Positions 9,052 to 17,428 of a stretch of 64,000 nt of DNA are shown in pieces (the first letter of the stretch is position 1; each line of letters opens with the position of its first letter). The position numbers and the translations under genes were made by a program. The notes under the pieces were generated by a model that was not told the DNA's origin, did not search any database, and saw only the letters and a list, made by a program, of their open reading frames with translations. The stretch comes from Paracoccus amoyensis. GTDB taxonomy: Bacteria; Pseudomonadota; Alphaproteobacteria; Rhodobacterales; Rhodobacteraceae. The stretch covers positions 682,001 to 746,000 of the forward strand of contig NZ_JACOQL010000001.1 in the NCBI RefSeq assembly GCF_014490725.1, written 5' to 3'.

Positions 9052-9864
9052 TCAGCCGGTCTTGCCTTGCATGGCCTGCCATGCCGCGATCAAGCCTGCA
9101 TGGGCCATTGCCTCACCATCCGCCTGTTTTGCGGTCAAACCCTGTGCAGTCAGCGCAGCAAGGTAATGCCCGGCCCAGGGACCATTGCCCACAACCACAA
9201 TGTCTTGTCCCAGCCAGTAAGGCTTGGCAGCGGCCAGCTCGATGCCGATCAGCAATCCGGCCAATCGGGATGCGACTGCGTCTCGGTCAGCCTGACCCAA
9301 TGCCAGTTGCGCGCGGATGCCAGCCAGATCGGCTGCAATCGCGCCGGGCCGCGATATGGCGTGGTTCAGCGCCGCTGTAAAAGCGTCCGAATTTAGTGTG
9401 TCCGTGACGGGCAAGGCGTCGAAAGACTGGATGATGCTGAACAGCTCTGCCGTCAGAAAGCTGCGAAAGCTGACAACCTCGCCCGCGCTGATATGCGCCC
9501 AGACGGTGCTTTGACCGACCAGACACAGAACGCCGTCAAATTCGGGAAACCCCGCCAGAAAACCACGGATCCTGCCCGTTTGATAGCGCATCAGATCGGC
9601 GGGTGAGTTTTGCGACAGGCCGGGAAGCAAGCCGTCGAAAGGAGTCGATGCGACCGCAGATGGCACGCTGTTCAGCGGGGCGTCAGGCCATCCACTGCGC
9701 AGAACTGCACGGGCCTCCGCTTGCCTGTCCGCCAGTATCGACTGCAAAACCAGCTCTGCCTTGCCCGAGACGGTGCGCACTGACATCTGCCCATCGATCC
9801 AGACGCGCAATCTGACGCCGTCAAATTCAGCGCCCGCCCATTCGGTTTTGGTTTCGACTGACAT
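9052..9864 (-). CDS. 2-dehydro-3-deoxygalactonokinase-like protein with degenerate ATP motif
   Basis: A 270-residue protein resembling DgoK, the kinase of 2-keto-3-deoxygalactonate. The middle matches well (RGFLAGFPEFDGVLCLVGQ, then HISAGEVVSFRSFLTAELF). Active ASKHA-fold kinases begin with a D-W-G-T-[ST] phosphate loop. Here the aligned N-terminus reads WAGAEFDGVRLRVW, so the loop is AEFDG and the Asp, Gly and Thr are lost. Catalysis is therefore doubtful. The start at 9864 is chosen because the homologous region begins there; the ribosome site is weak. No other galactonate genes are nearby. It is divergent from ymdB and nearly abuts the end of the alcohol dehydrogenase. Confidence 0.65.
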   Translation of the reverse strand: MSVETKTEWAGAEFDGVRLRVWIDGQMSVRTVSGKAELVLQSILADRQAEARAVLRSGWPDAPLNSVPSAVASTPFDGLLPGLSQNSPADLMRYQTGRIRGFLAGFPEFDGVLCLVGQSTVWAHISAGEVVSFRSFLTAELFSIIQSFDALPVTDTLNSDAFTAALNHAISRPGAIAADLAGIRAQLALGQADRDAVASRLAGLLIGIELAAAKPYWLGQDIVVVGNGPWAGHYLAALTAQGLTAKQADGEAMAHAGLIAAWQAMQGKTG

Positions 9865-9971
9865 TGCCACGGCCCCGTTCCTGATCTGCCCGCAACATGT
9901 CCAACTGCTGCGATGCTGTCCAGCGATGCTTGCGGCTTGAGCAGGCAGCGTCTTTGGAATAACCAGCACTC

Positions 9972-10793
9972 ATGAAGATTTTGTTTCTTGGCGATGTGAT
10001 GGGGCGGGCGGGCCGTCGGGCGATAGTCGAGCGGTTAAAGCCACTGCGGGACAGCCTGAGGGCCGATCTGGTCGTGGTAAACGCGGAAAACACCAGCGGC
10101 GGGCGTGGCTGCACCGCTGGGCACGCCCAGCTTTTACTGGAATCGGGCGCGGATTGCCTGACCCTTGGTGATCATGCCTTCGATCAGAAGGACATGCTGG
10201 CCTTTATCGACAAAGAGCCGCGGATCGTGCGTCCGCTGAACTTTGCCAAGGATGCGCCGGGCCGTGGTCACACGATCATCAGCGATGCTCGCGGGCGGAA
10301 ACTGCTTGTGACGCAGGCGCTTGGGCAGGTATTCATGTCGCGCCCCTATGACGATCCGTTTTCGGCGCTGGATGGCGTTTTGCGTGCGCACCCGCCGGGG
10401 GGCATGGTTCAGGCGACACTGGTTGATTTCCATGCCGAAGCGACAAGCGAAAAGATGGCAGCCGGACATTTCTGCGATGGCCGCGCAAGTGTTGTCGTGG
10501 GCACCCACACTCATGTGCCTACTGCCGATGTTCAGATTTTGTCACGGGGCACAGCGTATCAGTCTGACGCGGGCATGTGTGGCGATTATGACAGCGTAAT
10601 CGGCATGGAAAAAACCGAACCGTTGCGTCGATTCATCACTGGCATGACCCGCGACCGCTTTACCCCGGCCGAGGGAGAAGCGACATTGTCTGGGATTTTC
10701 GTTGAAACCGACGATAGGACCGGGCTTGCAAAATCAGCGATTCCCGTGCGGCAAGGGGGGCGTTTGACCGCCACACCTGCCGGCCAAACTTGA
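9972..10793 (+). CDS. YmdB-family metallophosphoesterase (TIGR00282)
   Basis: A 273-residue calcineurin-like phosphoesterase of the YmdB family, whose Bacillus member hydrolyses 2',3'-cyclic nucleotides. Metal-binding motifs are in the usual order: GDVMGRAGR near residue 8, NAENTSGGRG, a GDHAFD motif, the VGTHTHVPTAD histidines and GMCGDYDSVIGM. Length and motif order match the family, so it should be active. In alphaproteobacteria it is often found alone, as here, with an SLC13 permease gene following after about 90 bases. Confidence 0.9.
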   Translation: MKILFLGDVMGRAGRRAIVERLKPLRDSLRADLVVVNAENTSGGRGCTAGHAQLLLESGADCLTLGDHAFDQKDMLAFIDKEPRIVRPLNFAKDAPGRGHTIISDARGRKLLVTQALGQVFMSRPYDDPFSALDGVLRAHPPGGMVQATLVDFHAEATSEKMAAGHFCDGRASVVVGTHTHVPTADVQILSRGTAYQSDAGMCGDYDSVIGMEKTEPLRRFITGMTRDRFTPAEGEATLSGIFVETDDRTGLAKSAIPVRQGGRLTATPAGQT

Positions 10794-10885
10794 TGCGGCC
10801 AGTTGTTGTTCACCTGTTACAAACGATAATAAGAATCACGCGTATCGGTTTACCGGCTGCGTGTAGCGATATTTATGGGTTCTGA

Positions 10886-12670
10886 ATGCTCGGATTTGAA
10901 CTGACTGGAACGACGTCCGCGATTGTGACGATTTTTATCATCGCGGGCATGTTAACGCTGTTTGTCCGCGAAACCTATCCGCCCGAGGTGACGGCAATTC
11001 TTGGCGCTTGCGTCCTGCTGATCCTTGGGATTCTGGACACCAGCCACATCGCCGAGGTTTTGGCCAACCCGGCCCCCTGGACGATTGCATTCATGTTCAT
11101 CATCGTCGGCGGGTTGGTCAGGACCGGCGCATTGGACTGGATTGGTCAGAAGGCGGCGAGGCACGCAAATGAACATCCAAACCTGACGCTGGCCTCTATG
11201 GCGATGCTGGTCTGCGGTCTGTCGGGTTTTGTGAACAACACTCCGTTGGTCGTCGTGATGATGCCGATCTTCATGCAATTGGCAAAGGAACTGGGAAAGT
11301 CCCCCTCCAAGCTCCTGATCCCGTTGTCTTACCTGTCTATTCTGGGCGGCACGATGACGATGATCGGCACCTCGACCAACCTGCTGGTCGATGGTGTGGC
11401 GCGGCGTTCGGGGATGGAGCCGTTTTCGATCTTCGAGATCACGCCGGTAGGTTTGCCCATGGCGATCGTGGGCGTGATTTACCTGCTGATTGCAGCGCCA
11501 CGTCTGTTGCCAGACCGCGAGTCCGTATCCCAGTTGGTATCGCAGCGCAGCAACATGAAATTCTTTACCGAGGTCGCGGTTCCCGAAGGATCGGAACTGA
11601 TCGGCAAGGCGCTGGATCAGGTTGATATCTTTTCGCGCGACGGATCGCGGGTCATTGACGTTCTGCGCGGCGATGCGTCACTGCGCCGCGACATGGCCGC
11701 CGTCCGGCTGGAGGCTGGTGACCGCGTCGTCATGCGCACCGCCATGTCCGAAGTCCTGGGCCTGCAAAGCAACAAGGCGGTGCGTCTGGTTGACAAGCTA
11801 AGCTCGGTCCAGACATCGACGGTCGAGGTTTTGATTACGCCCGGCTGTCACATGATCGGCCGCCGTCTTGGCTCGATGCGTCTGCGCCGCCGCTATGGCG
11901 TTTACGTGCTGGCCGCGCATCGAAAAAACCAGAATATCGGGCGTCAACTGGATGATCTGGTGGTGCGGGTCGGTGATACGCTGCTGCTGGAAGGCACGAC
12001 CGAAGATATTCAGCGTCTGGCCACCGACATGCAGATGGTCGAGGTCAGTGCCCCGTCAGACCGTGCCTATCGCCGCAGCCATGCGCCGATTGTGGTGGCG
12101 ACCCTGGCCGCCGTGGTGATCCTGTCGGCGTTCAATGTGGCCCCCATCCTGCTGCTGGCCTTCATTGGCGTCGCGGTCGTTTTGGGCACCCGCTGCATCG
12201 ACGCGGATGAGGCGCTTGGCTTTGTCGACGGGCAGTTGATGGCGCTGATCTTTGCAATGCTGGCGGTCGGGGCAGGGTTGGAAAACTCGGGCGCCGTCGA
12301 GCTGATCGTGGCGAAAATCGCGCCCTATCTGATAAACGTGCCATCATGGGGGCTGGTCCTGGCTGTCTATCTGCTGGCAACCACGCTGACAGAAACAGTG
12401 ACGAATAATGCGGTCGCGGTCATCGTGACGCCCGTGGCCATTTCCATCGGCACGCAACTGGGGGTCGATCCGCGTCCGCTGGTGATTGCGGTGATGATGG
12501 GGGCATCGGCCAGTTTTGCAACACCGATCGGCTATCAGACCAATACGCTGGTCTATGGTCCGGGGGGGTATCGTTTCTCGGATTTTATCTGGGTCGGTCT
12601 GCCGCTGAACCTGCTGATGGCGATTGTCGCGGCGCTGGTCATTCCTGTCTTCTGGCCACTGCATCCCTGA
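10886..12670 (+). CDS. SLC13/DASS-family permease with central TrkA-C domains
   Basis: A 594-residue membrane transporter. Two hydrophobic halves flank a soluble middle part (about residues 225-390) that has the look of two RCK/TrkA-C regulatory domains. The transport signatures are GTSTNLLVDG in the first half and GYQTNTLVYGPGGY in the second, the paired Ser-Asn-Thr-type sites of divalent-anion sodium symporters. Substrates of this subgroup include sulfate, dicarboxylates and other anions; which one is unknown. No strong ribosome site is seen at ATG 10886, but the next Met would cut the first helix. Confidence 0.85.
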   Translation: MLGFELTGTTSAIVTIFIIAGMLTLFVRETYPPEVTAILGACVLLILGILDTSHIAEVLANPAPWTIAFMFIIVGGLVRTGALDWIGQKAARHANEHPNLTLASMAMLVCGLSGFVNNTPLVVVMMPIFMQLAKELGKSPSKLLIPLSYLSILGGTMTMIGTSTNLLVDGVARRSGMEPFSIFEITPVGLPMAIVGVIYLLIAAPRLLPDRESVSQLVSQRSNMKFFTEVAVPEGSELIGKALDQVDIFSRDGSRVIDVLRGDASLRRDMAAVRLEAGDRVVMRTAMSEVLGLQSNKAVRLVDKLSSVQTSTVEVLITPGCHMIGRRLGSMRLRRRYGVYVLAAHRKNQNIGRQLDDLVVRVGDTLLLEGTTEDIQRLATDMQMVEVSAPSDRAYRRSHAPIVVATLAAVVILSAFNVAPILLLAFIGVAVVLGTRCIDADEALGFVDGQLMALIFAMLAVGAGLENSGAVELIVAKIAPYLINVPSWGLVLAVYLLATTLTETVTNNAVAVIVTPVAISIGTQLGVDPRPLVIAVMMGASASFATPIGYQTNTLVYGPGGYRFSDFIWVGLPLNLLMAIVAALVIPVFWPLHP

Positions 12671-12699
12671 TACGTTGACGTAACGTCTTATTTTCATTG

Positions 12700-12769
12700 C
12701 AATGCTGCTATGCAGCATTGTCGGTTGCGGCCAGCGGCTCCCCATCCGATATTCATCTGAAGGGGAGCC
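12700..12769 (+). promoter_or_regulatory. Two stem-loops in the leader of a small gene
   Basis: CAATGCTGC-TAT-GCAGCATTG (12700-12720) is a perfect 9-base-pair hairpin. GGCTCCCC (12736-12743) pairs perfectly with GGGGAGCC (12762-12769). Neither is followed by a T run, so neither looks like a simple terminator for the permease upstream. They sit just before the DUF1127-like small gene and may shape its mRNA leader; the first could also be a weak terminator. Confidence 0.5.
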
Positions 12770-12798
12770 AAGACGACCGTGACGCAAGGAATATGACA

Positions 12799-13023
12799 AT
12801 GACCACTGCAACCCTTACAGCCAAGAACAATGCCAGCTTTCTGCAATTGATCTCAGCTCCGTTTCGCGCTTTTGGCCGATTCATGATCCATACGGCGGAA
12901 ACTTCGCCCTATGCCAGAAAGCTGAACGACCTGAATCTGACCAGCGACGAAGAACTGGCGGCGCGCGGCACCAACCGTGTTGCCGAGATTCGCCGGATTG
13001 TCGGCCCCATCTCGTCCATGTGA
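12799..13023 (+). CDS. DUF1127-like small protein
   Basis: A 74-residue protein with a C-terminal motif typical of DUF1127 proteins of Rhodobacteraceae (LNLTSDEELAARGTNR followed by an EIRRIV-like end). Some of these small basic proteins bind RNA; a Rhodobacter sphaeroides member, CcaF1, affects RNA turnover in stress, which is family knowledge and not shown here. Start 12799 has AAGGA eight bases upstream; 12793 is in frame but too close. The leader carries two hairpins and a terminator follows, so it is probably a single-gene transcript. Confidence 0.65.
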   Translation: MTTATLTAKNNASFLQLISAPFRAFGRFMIHTAETSPYARKLNDLNLTSDEELAARGTNRVAEIRRIVGPISSM

Positions 13024-13050
13024 CGTCTGGACGGTCTGATTCCAAGGAAC

Positions 13051-13085
13051 AGCGCCTGGCCAATCGGTCGGGCGCTTTGTTTTTC
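13051..13085 (+). terminator. Rho-independent terminator
   Basis: AGCGCC (13051-13056) pairs with GGCGCT (13071-13076) and is followed by TTGTTTTT. It ends the transcript of the small DUF1127-like gene. Confidence 0.75.
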
Positions 13086-13209
13086 AGCCGCCGATACCGG
13101 TCAGAGTTGGCGCAATGCGCCATTTATCCTGTCACCCTGTCTTGCGACGATGGGGGTGGCTGGACTAAAAGCAGCCGAATCCAGAATTACTGTATGCGAA
13201 GGAACGAGC

Positions 13210-13953
13210 ATGGCAGGCCATTCAAAATGGGCCAACATTCAGCATCGCAAGGGTCGTCAGGACGCGATCCGCTCGAAGCTGTTTTCGAAACTCGCCAAGG
13301 AAATCACCGTGGCCGCCAAAATGGGCGACCCGGACCCGGAAAAGAACCCGCGTCTGCGTTTGGCCGTGAAAGAGGCCAAGTCAAACTCGGTCCCGAAAGA
13401 CGTCATTGATCGCGCCATCAAGAAGTCGATGGGGGGCGACGCGGAAAACTATGACGAGATCCGCTATGAGGGTTATGGCCCGAACGGGATCGCGCTCGTG
13501 GTCGAGGCGATGACGGATAACCGCAATCGCACGGCGTCAAATGTCCGCAGCTATTTCACCAAATCGGGCGGTGATCTGGGTCAGACCGGATCTGTCAGTT
13601 TCATGTTCGACCGCGTGGGTGAGATCAAATACGGCCCCGATGCCGGTGATGCAGATACCGTCATGCTGGCTGCGATCGAGGCTGGTGCCGACGACGTCGA
13701 AAGCGATGAAGAAGGTCATTGGATCTATTGTGCCGACACCGCGCTGAACGAAGTTTCCACCGCGTTGGAGGCGACACTTGGCGAATCCGAGACGGCCAAA
13801 CTGATCTGGAAACCTCAGGCGCCGACCGAAGTGACCGATCTGGAAACCGCGCAAAAGCTGATGAAGCTGATCGACACGCTGGAAGATGATGATGACGTGC
13901 AGAACGTCACCGGCAATTTTGATCTGTCCGATGAGGTTGCAGCGCAGCTGTAG
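13210..13953 (+). CDS. yebC: YebC/PmpR-family protein
   Basis: A 247-residue member of the YebC family, recognised from the invariant N-terminus [19 protein letters not shown] and the downstream [20 protein letters not shown] and [16 protein letters not shown] blocks. Members act as transcription regulators or help ribosomes through proline-rich stretches; which applies here is unknown. Start 13210 matches the family start and has AAGGA upstream; the open frame extends to 13150 without homology. It is alone, with a GC-rich stem-loop directly after it. Confidence 0.95.
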   Translation: MAGHSKWANIQHRKGRQDAIRSKLFSKLAKEITVAAKMGDPDPEKNPRLRLAVKEAKSNSVPKDVIDRAIKKSMGGDAENYDEIRYEGYGPNGIALVVEAMTDNRNRTASNVRSYFTKSGGDLGQTGSVSFMFDRVGEIKYGPDAGDADTVMLAAIEAGADDVESDEEGHWIYCADTALNEVSTALEATLGESETAKLIWKPQAPTEVTDLETAQKLMKLIDTLEDDDDVQNVTGNFDLSDEVAAQL

Positions 13954-13963
13954 GGCCAAGGGG

Positions 13964-14006
13964 AAAAGCCCGGGGGCGCTGCCCCCGGACCCCCGGGATA
14001 TTTCAG
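13964..14006. terminator. GC-rich stem-loop with GGGATATTT tail
   Basis: CCGGGGGC-GCT-GCCCCCGG (13970-13988) is followed by ACCCCCGGGATATTTC. The form, a very GC-rich hairpin then a GGATATTT-like tail, is frequent after genes in Rhodobacteraceae and recurs, inverted, near 43130-43173 in this window. It lies between the convergent yebC and argP genes. Confidence 0.6.
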
Positions 14007-14023
14007 GACCAATGCAGACACCG

Positions 14024-14884
14024 TCAGGGCAGCAGGGCTGATCTGGCGGTTTTTCTTATGGCATCGGTCAGGGGCAGCAGGGTGGGACGCAATATCCTGC
14101 TGCATTGCCAGTAAAGCGGGATGTCCAGTGGGTGATCGGGGGCGAGGTCGATCAGGTGGCCTTGGTCAAGATCGCTGCGGATCAGGCATTCGGGGTTCAT
14201 ACCCCAGCCAAGGCCAAGCCGGGTTGCCTGTGCAAACGCCTGGGATGAGGGGATGCGGTGCAGCGGGGCGGTGATACGTTGCCCGCAGATGCCCTCGGCC
14301 CAGCGGTTTTGCAGGCTGTCTTTTGTGTTGAAGCTGAGCATCGGCGCATTTTGCAAGGCTTCGAGGGTAAGGCCGTCCGCGAAATGGCGTTTGGCGAAAC
14401 CGGTGCTGGCCGTGGCGCGGTATCGCATTGTGCCCAAGGGGATGCTGTCGCAGCCGGTTACTGCGCGGCTGTCACTGGTGATTGCACCAACAACCTGCCC
14501 GCTTCGCAGCAAATCCAGTGCGTGATCCTGATCGTCGATCATGAGGTCGATCAAGCCGGGGGCTGATGAGAAAGCTGGCATGACCCAGCTGGCCAGGCTA
14601 TCGGCATTGACCGCGATGCGAAGAATCGGTGGCGTTGCATCCGAGCTTGCCAGCGAAGCCTCCAGCAGGCGCACCTGATCCAGATGGGCGGCCAGCCTGT
14701 TGCCTGTTTCCGTGCCTGTGACGGGTGGGCCACGATCCACCAGAACGGCGCCCATGCGGTCCTCTAATGCGCGGATGCGTTGTGAAATCGCGGAAGGGGT
14801 GACGTGCAGCGCAGCCGCCGCCGCATCGAAGGAGCCGCGGCGGATCACCTCGGCCAAAGCAGCAAGGGCGGGATAGTCCATCAT
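14024..14884 (-). CDS. argP: ArgP/LysG-type LysR regulator
   Basis: A LysR-type regulator of 286 residues. The N-terminal winged helix (DYPALAALAEVIRRGSFDAA, then VTPSAISQRIRALE) is characteristic of ArgP/IciA/LysG, which senses lysine and arginine and activates an exporter. The target here is clearly the divergent LysE-family gene 85 bases away. Start codons at 14884 and 14881 are both possible, and neither has a clear ribosome site. A CTGAT-N4-ATCAG dyad lies between the two genes. Confidence 0.88.
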   Translation of the reverse strand: MMDYPALAALAEVIRRGSFDAAAAALHVTPSAISQRIRALEDRMGAVLVDRGPPVTGTETGNRLAAHLDQVRLLEASLASSDATPPILRIAVNADSLASWVMPAFSSAPGLIDLMIDDQDHALDLLRSGQVVGAITSDSRAVTGCDSIPLGTMRYRATASTGFAKRHFADGLTLEALQNAPMLSFNTKDSLQNRWAEGICGQRITAPLHRIPSSQAFAQATRLGLGWGMNPECLIRSDLDQGHLIDLAPDHPLDIPLYWQCSRILRPTLLPLTDAIRKTARSALLP

Positions 14885-14898
14885 TAGCAAAACTACAT

Positions 14899-14912
14899 CT
14901 GATTAAGATCAG
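14899..14912. promoter_or_regulatory. Candidate ArgP operator
   Basis: CTGAT-TAAG-ATCAG is a perfect dyad with 5-base arms in the short divergent space between argP and the lysE-family gene. The position fits a LysR-type site shared by both promoters. It is assigned from symmetry and position only. Confidence 0.4.
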
Positions 14913-14968
14913 TTCATTTTATTTAAGGCAAAGCCTGTGGCATCAGCAAGCCAGCAAGAGGTGTAGTC

Positions 14969-15562
14969 ATGATGTCTTTCTTTGCCGGTCTTGGCACCGG
15001 GCTTTCGCTGATCGTCGCCATCGGGGCGCAGAATGCTTTTGTGCTGAAACAAGGGATCATGCGGCAGCATGTGTTCTGGGTGTGCCTGTTTTGCGCATTG
15101 TCCGATGCGATCCTTGTGACCCTTGGCGTGGCGGGCATGTCCACGATCGCGACAAAAATACCTTGGCTGGCCGAGGCGATGAAATGGGGTGGGGTAGCTT
15201 TTCTGATCTGGTATGGGACCAGATCTTTCCGGGCGGCCATGGCCGGAGGAGAGGCGCTGCGCCCCGAGGGTCTGAAGGCCGGGCTGGCTGCGACCCTGCT
15301 GACGGTCGCTGCGCTGACATGGCTGAACCCGCATGTCTGGCTGGATACGGTCGTTCTGCTGGGGGCGATTTCGGCCCAGTGGCCCAGCAAGTTGGATTTT
15401 GCTCTGGGCGCGATGAGCGGATCGTTTCTGTTTTTCTTTGCGCTTGGTTATGGCGCACGGTTAATGGCCCCTGTTTTCGCGCGTCCAAGGGCATGGCAGA
15501 TACTGGAAATCTGTGTCGGTATTGTCATGTGGTCGATTGCGCTGAAGCTGATCCTTGGCTAG
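14969..15562 (+). CDS. LysE/ArgO-family basic amino acid exporter
   Basis: A 197-residue inner-membrane protein with six hydrophobic segments and the family start GLGTGLSLIVAIGAQNAFVLKQG. This signature is that of LysE/ArgO exporters of lysine and arginine. It is transcribed away from argP, the usual partner, so export is probably induced by high lysine or arginine. AGAGG lies seven to eight bases before ATG 14969; ATG 14972 is also possible. The DMT-family gene begins about 35 bases after its stop and may be co-transcribed. Confidence 0.92.
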   Translation: MMSFFAGLGTGLSLIVAIGAQNAFVLKQGIMRQHVFWVCLFCALSDAILVTLGVAGMSTIATKIPWLAEAMKWGGVAFLIWYGTRSFRAAMAGGEALRPEGLKAGLAATLLTVAALTWLNPHVWLDTVVLLGAISAQWPSKLDFALGAMSGSFLFFFALGYGARLMAPVFARPRAWQILEICVGIVMWSIALKLILG

Positions 15563-15597
15563 TCCATGGGGCAGGCAACTCCGGACAGGCAATTTCC

Positions 15598-16506
15598 TTG
15601 AATATCGACCGCGATACGCGACAGGATCTGATTGGCATTGGATGGATGCTGGCCACCGGGTTCTGTTTCGTGGCGGTCAATGCCATCGTGCGCGGGCTGG
15701 ATGGTGCACTGCCCGCGCCACAATCCGCCTTTATCCGGTTCTGCTACGGAATCGTTTTCCTTGGCCCGGTGTTGTTGCCCGCATTGCGTCAGGGCTTCGC
15801 GCCGCGCATCTGGCGGATGTTCACCGGGCGCGGTGCGCTGCATGTCGTGGCGGTGATCGCATGGTTTTATGCCATGTCGCGCATCACCGTGGCCGAGGTG
15901 ACGGCAATCGGGTTTCTTAATCCCATAGTCGTGACCATTGGCGCCGCGATTTTCATGGGCGAACGACTGGCTGCGCGGCGGGTCGTTGCTGTCTGCGTTG
16001 CGGTTCTGGGCGCGTTGATCGTGCTGCGGCCAGGGCTTCGGCCGCTGGATCCAGGGCACTTGTCCCAGGTTCTGGCCTCGATCTGTTTCGGTTGTTCCTA
16101 TCTGATTGCCAAACGCATCTCGGCCGAGGTTCCTGCCGCAGTGGTCGTCGCAATGATGTCGCTGACCGTGACGATCGGGCTGGCGCCAATCGCCTGGGCC
16201 GTCTGGGTGCCGCCAACGCTGGAACAGCTGGCGTGGCTTGGGTTGGTCGCGGTATTTGCCACACTTGGACATTACACCATGACCCGTGCATTCGCCGCCG
16301 CGCCCCTGACGGTCACCCAGCCTGTGACATTCCTGCAATTGATCTGGGCCAGTCTGATCGGCGTTACCCTGTTTCACGAACCGTTGGATGGTTGGGTCAT
16401 CCTTGGCGGCGGGATCATGATCGGTGCCATCAGCTATATCACATGGCGCGAGGCGCGGATGCGGACGCGACTGAAAACGCCGCCGGTCTCTGCCACCAAG
16501 GAATGA
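15598..16506 (+). CDS. EamA/DMT-family transporter
   Basis: A roughly 302-residue membrane protein with ten hydrophobic segments and two EamA repeats (ITVAEVTAIGFLNPIVVTIG in the first, APLTVTQPVTFLQLIWASLIG in the second). The family exports metabolites such as amino acids; the substrate is unknown. The TTG at 15598 gives MNIDRD and a typical N-terminus before helix one; the ribosome site is weak, and ATG 15643 would cut into that helix. The open frame reaches far upstream into the lysE-family gene, which is not coding in this frame. A shared hairpin separates it from the convergent allE. Confidence 0.82.
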   Translation: MNIDRDTRQDLIGIGWMLATGFCFVAVNAIVRGLDGALPAPQSAFIRFCYGIVFLGPVLLPALRQGFAPRIWRMFTGRGALHVVAVIAWFYAMSRITVAEVTAIGFLNPIVVTIGAAIFMGERLAARRVVAVCVAVLGALIVLRPGLRPLDPGHLSQVLASICFGCSYLIAKRISAEVPAAVVVAMMSLTVTIGLAPIAWAVWVPPTLEQLAWLGLVAVFATLGHYTMTRAFAAAPLTVTQPVTFLQLIWASLIGVTLFHEPLDGWVILGGGIMIGAISYITWREARMRTRLKTPPVSATKE

Positions 16507-16530
16507 AAAGGGGGCAGGCTGCCCCCGTTT
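16507..16530. terminator. Bidirectional terminator
   Basis: GGGGGCA-GGC-TGCCCCC is a perfect stem with AAAA before and GTTTC after. It lies between the convergent DMT transporter and allE genes and can serve both. Confidence 0.75.
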
Positions 16531-16534
16531 CAAT

Positions 16535-17428
16535 TCAGCGGTTTGGCCACAACGGCGCGTGACGGTTGACGTCCTTGTAAAGCAGATAGCGGAACGGGCC
16601 GGGGCCACCTGCATAACATGCCTGCGGGCAAAACGCGCGCAGCCACATGTAGTCGCCGGGACCGACTTCGACCCAGTCACGGTTCAGGCGATAGACGGCC
16701 TTGCCTTCCAGAACGAACAGGCCGTGTTCCATCACATGGGTTTCGGCAAAGGGGATCGAGCCGCCGGGTTTGAACGTGACCACGGTAATGTGCATGTCGT
16801 GACGCAGATCGGAGGGGTCCATGAAGCGGGTGGTCGCCCAGGCCCCATCAGTGTCCGGCATGGGCGAGGGGGGAATGTCCTGTTCTTGCGCTACGATAGG
16901 CGTAGGTTTATCCACGCCGTTGCAGGGCTGCCAGCGTTTGCGCCACCAATGAAAACCCACAGACCCGTCGCAGGAATTGCGCACGCTCCATTTTGTGCCC
17001 GGTGGAACGTAGGCAAAGCCGCCCGGCGTCAGCTTGTGCTGTTCTCCGTCAATGGTAACCGTCAGATCGCCACCCGTTACGAAAATGGCGTGTTGAACCT
17101 CGGGGTCGTCATCAGGCTGATCGCTGCCGCCACCGGGTGCCAGCTCGACAATGTATTGGCTGAACGTTTCCGCGAATCCGCTAAGCGGGCGTGCCAGCAT
17201 CCACATCCGCATCCCTTCCCAGCCGGGGAGGTAAGAGGTCACGATATCACGCATGACCGTGCGTGGAATGACGGCATAAGCTTCGGTGAATACCGCAGTG
17301 TCGGTCGTCAGGCCAGTTTGCGGCGGCAGACCGGCAACCGGGCCAGCATAGGGAATGCGCCGATTCTGTTCTTCCGGGATGATCGCGATATCGCCGGTGG
17401 GCGCGCCCTTGGGTGGTTGGTCGTTCAT
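16535..17428 (-). CDS. allE: (S)-ureidoglycine aminohydrolase
   Basis: A 297-residue bicupin protein. The two cupin barrels are seen as DPEVQHAIFVTGGDLTVTIDG with GGFAYVPPGTKW, and as FAETHVMEHGLFVLEGKAVYRL with VGPGDYMWLRAFCPQACYAGG, the latter very like AllE/UGHY proteins. The enzyme releases ammonia from (S)-ureidoglycine to give (S)-ureidoglycolate, a late step in allantoin breakdown. Its start overlaps the stop of the PuuE-UraD gene by four bases (ATGA), so the two are translationally coupled. The upstream step, allantoate amidohydrolase, is not in the window. Confidence 0.92.
   Translation of the reverse strand: MNDQPPKGAPTGDIAIIPEEQNRRIPYAGPVAGLPPQTGLTTDTAVFTEAYAVIPRTVMRDIVTSYLPGWEGMRMWMLARPLSGFAETFSQYIVELAPGGGSDQPDDDPEVQHAIFVTGGDLTVTIDGEQHKLTPGGFAYVPPGTKWSVRNSCDGSVGFHWWRKRWQPCNGVDKPTPIVAQEQDIPPSPMPDTDGAWATTRFMDPSDLRHDMHITVVTFKPGGSIPFAETHVMEHGLFVLEGKAVYRLNRDWVEVGPGDYMWLRAFCPQACYAGGPGPFRYLLYKDVNRHAPLWPNR

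Noticed and set aside
15082-15597. N-terminal extension of the DMT transporter frame
   Set aside because: It lies out of frame over the lysE-family gene and reads as low-complexity Arg/Gly-rich noise.
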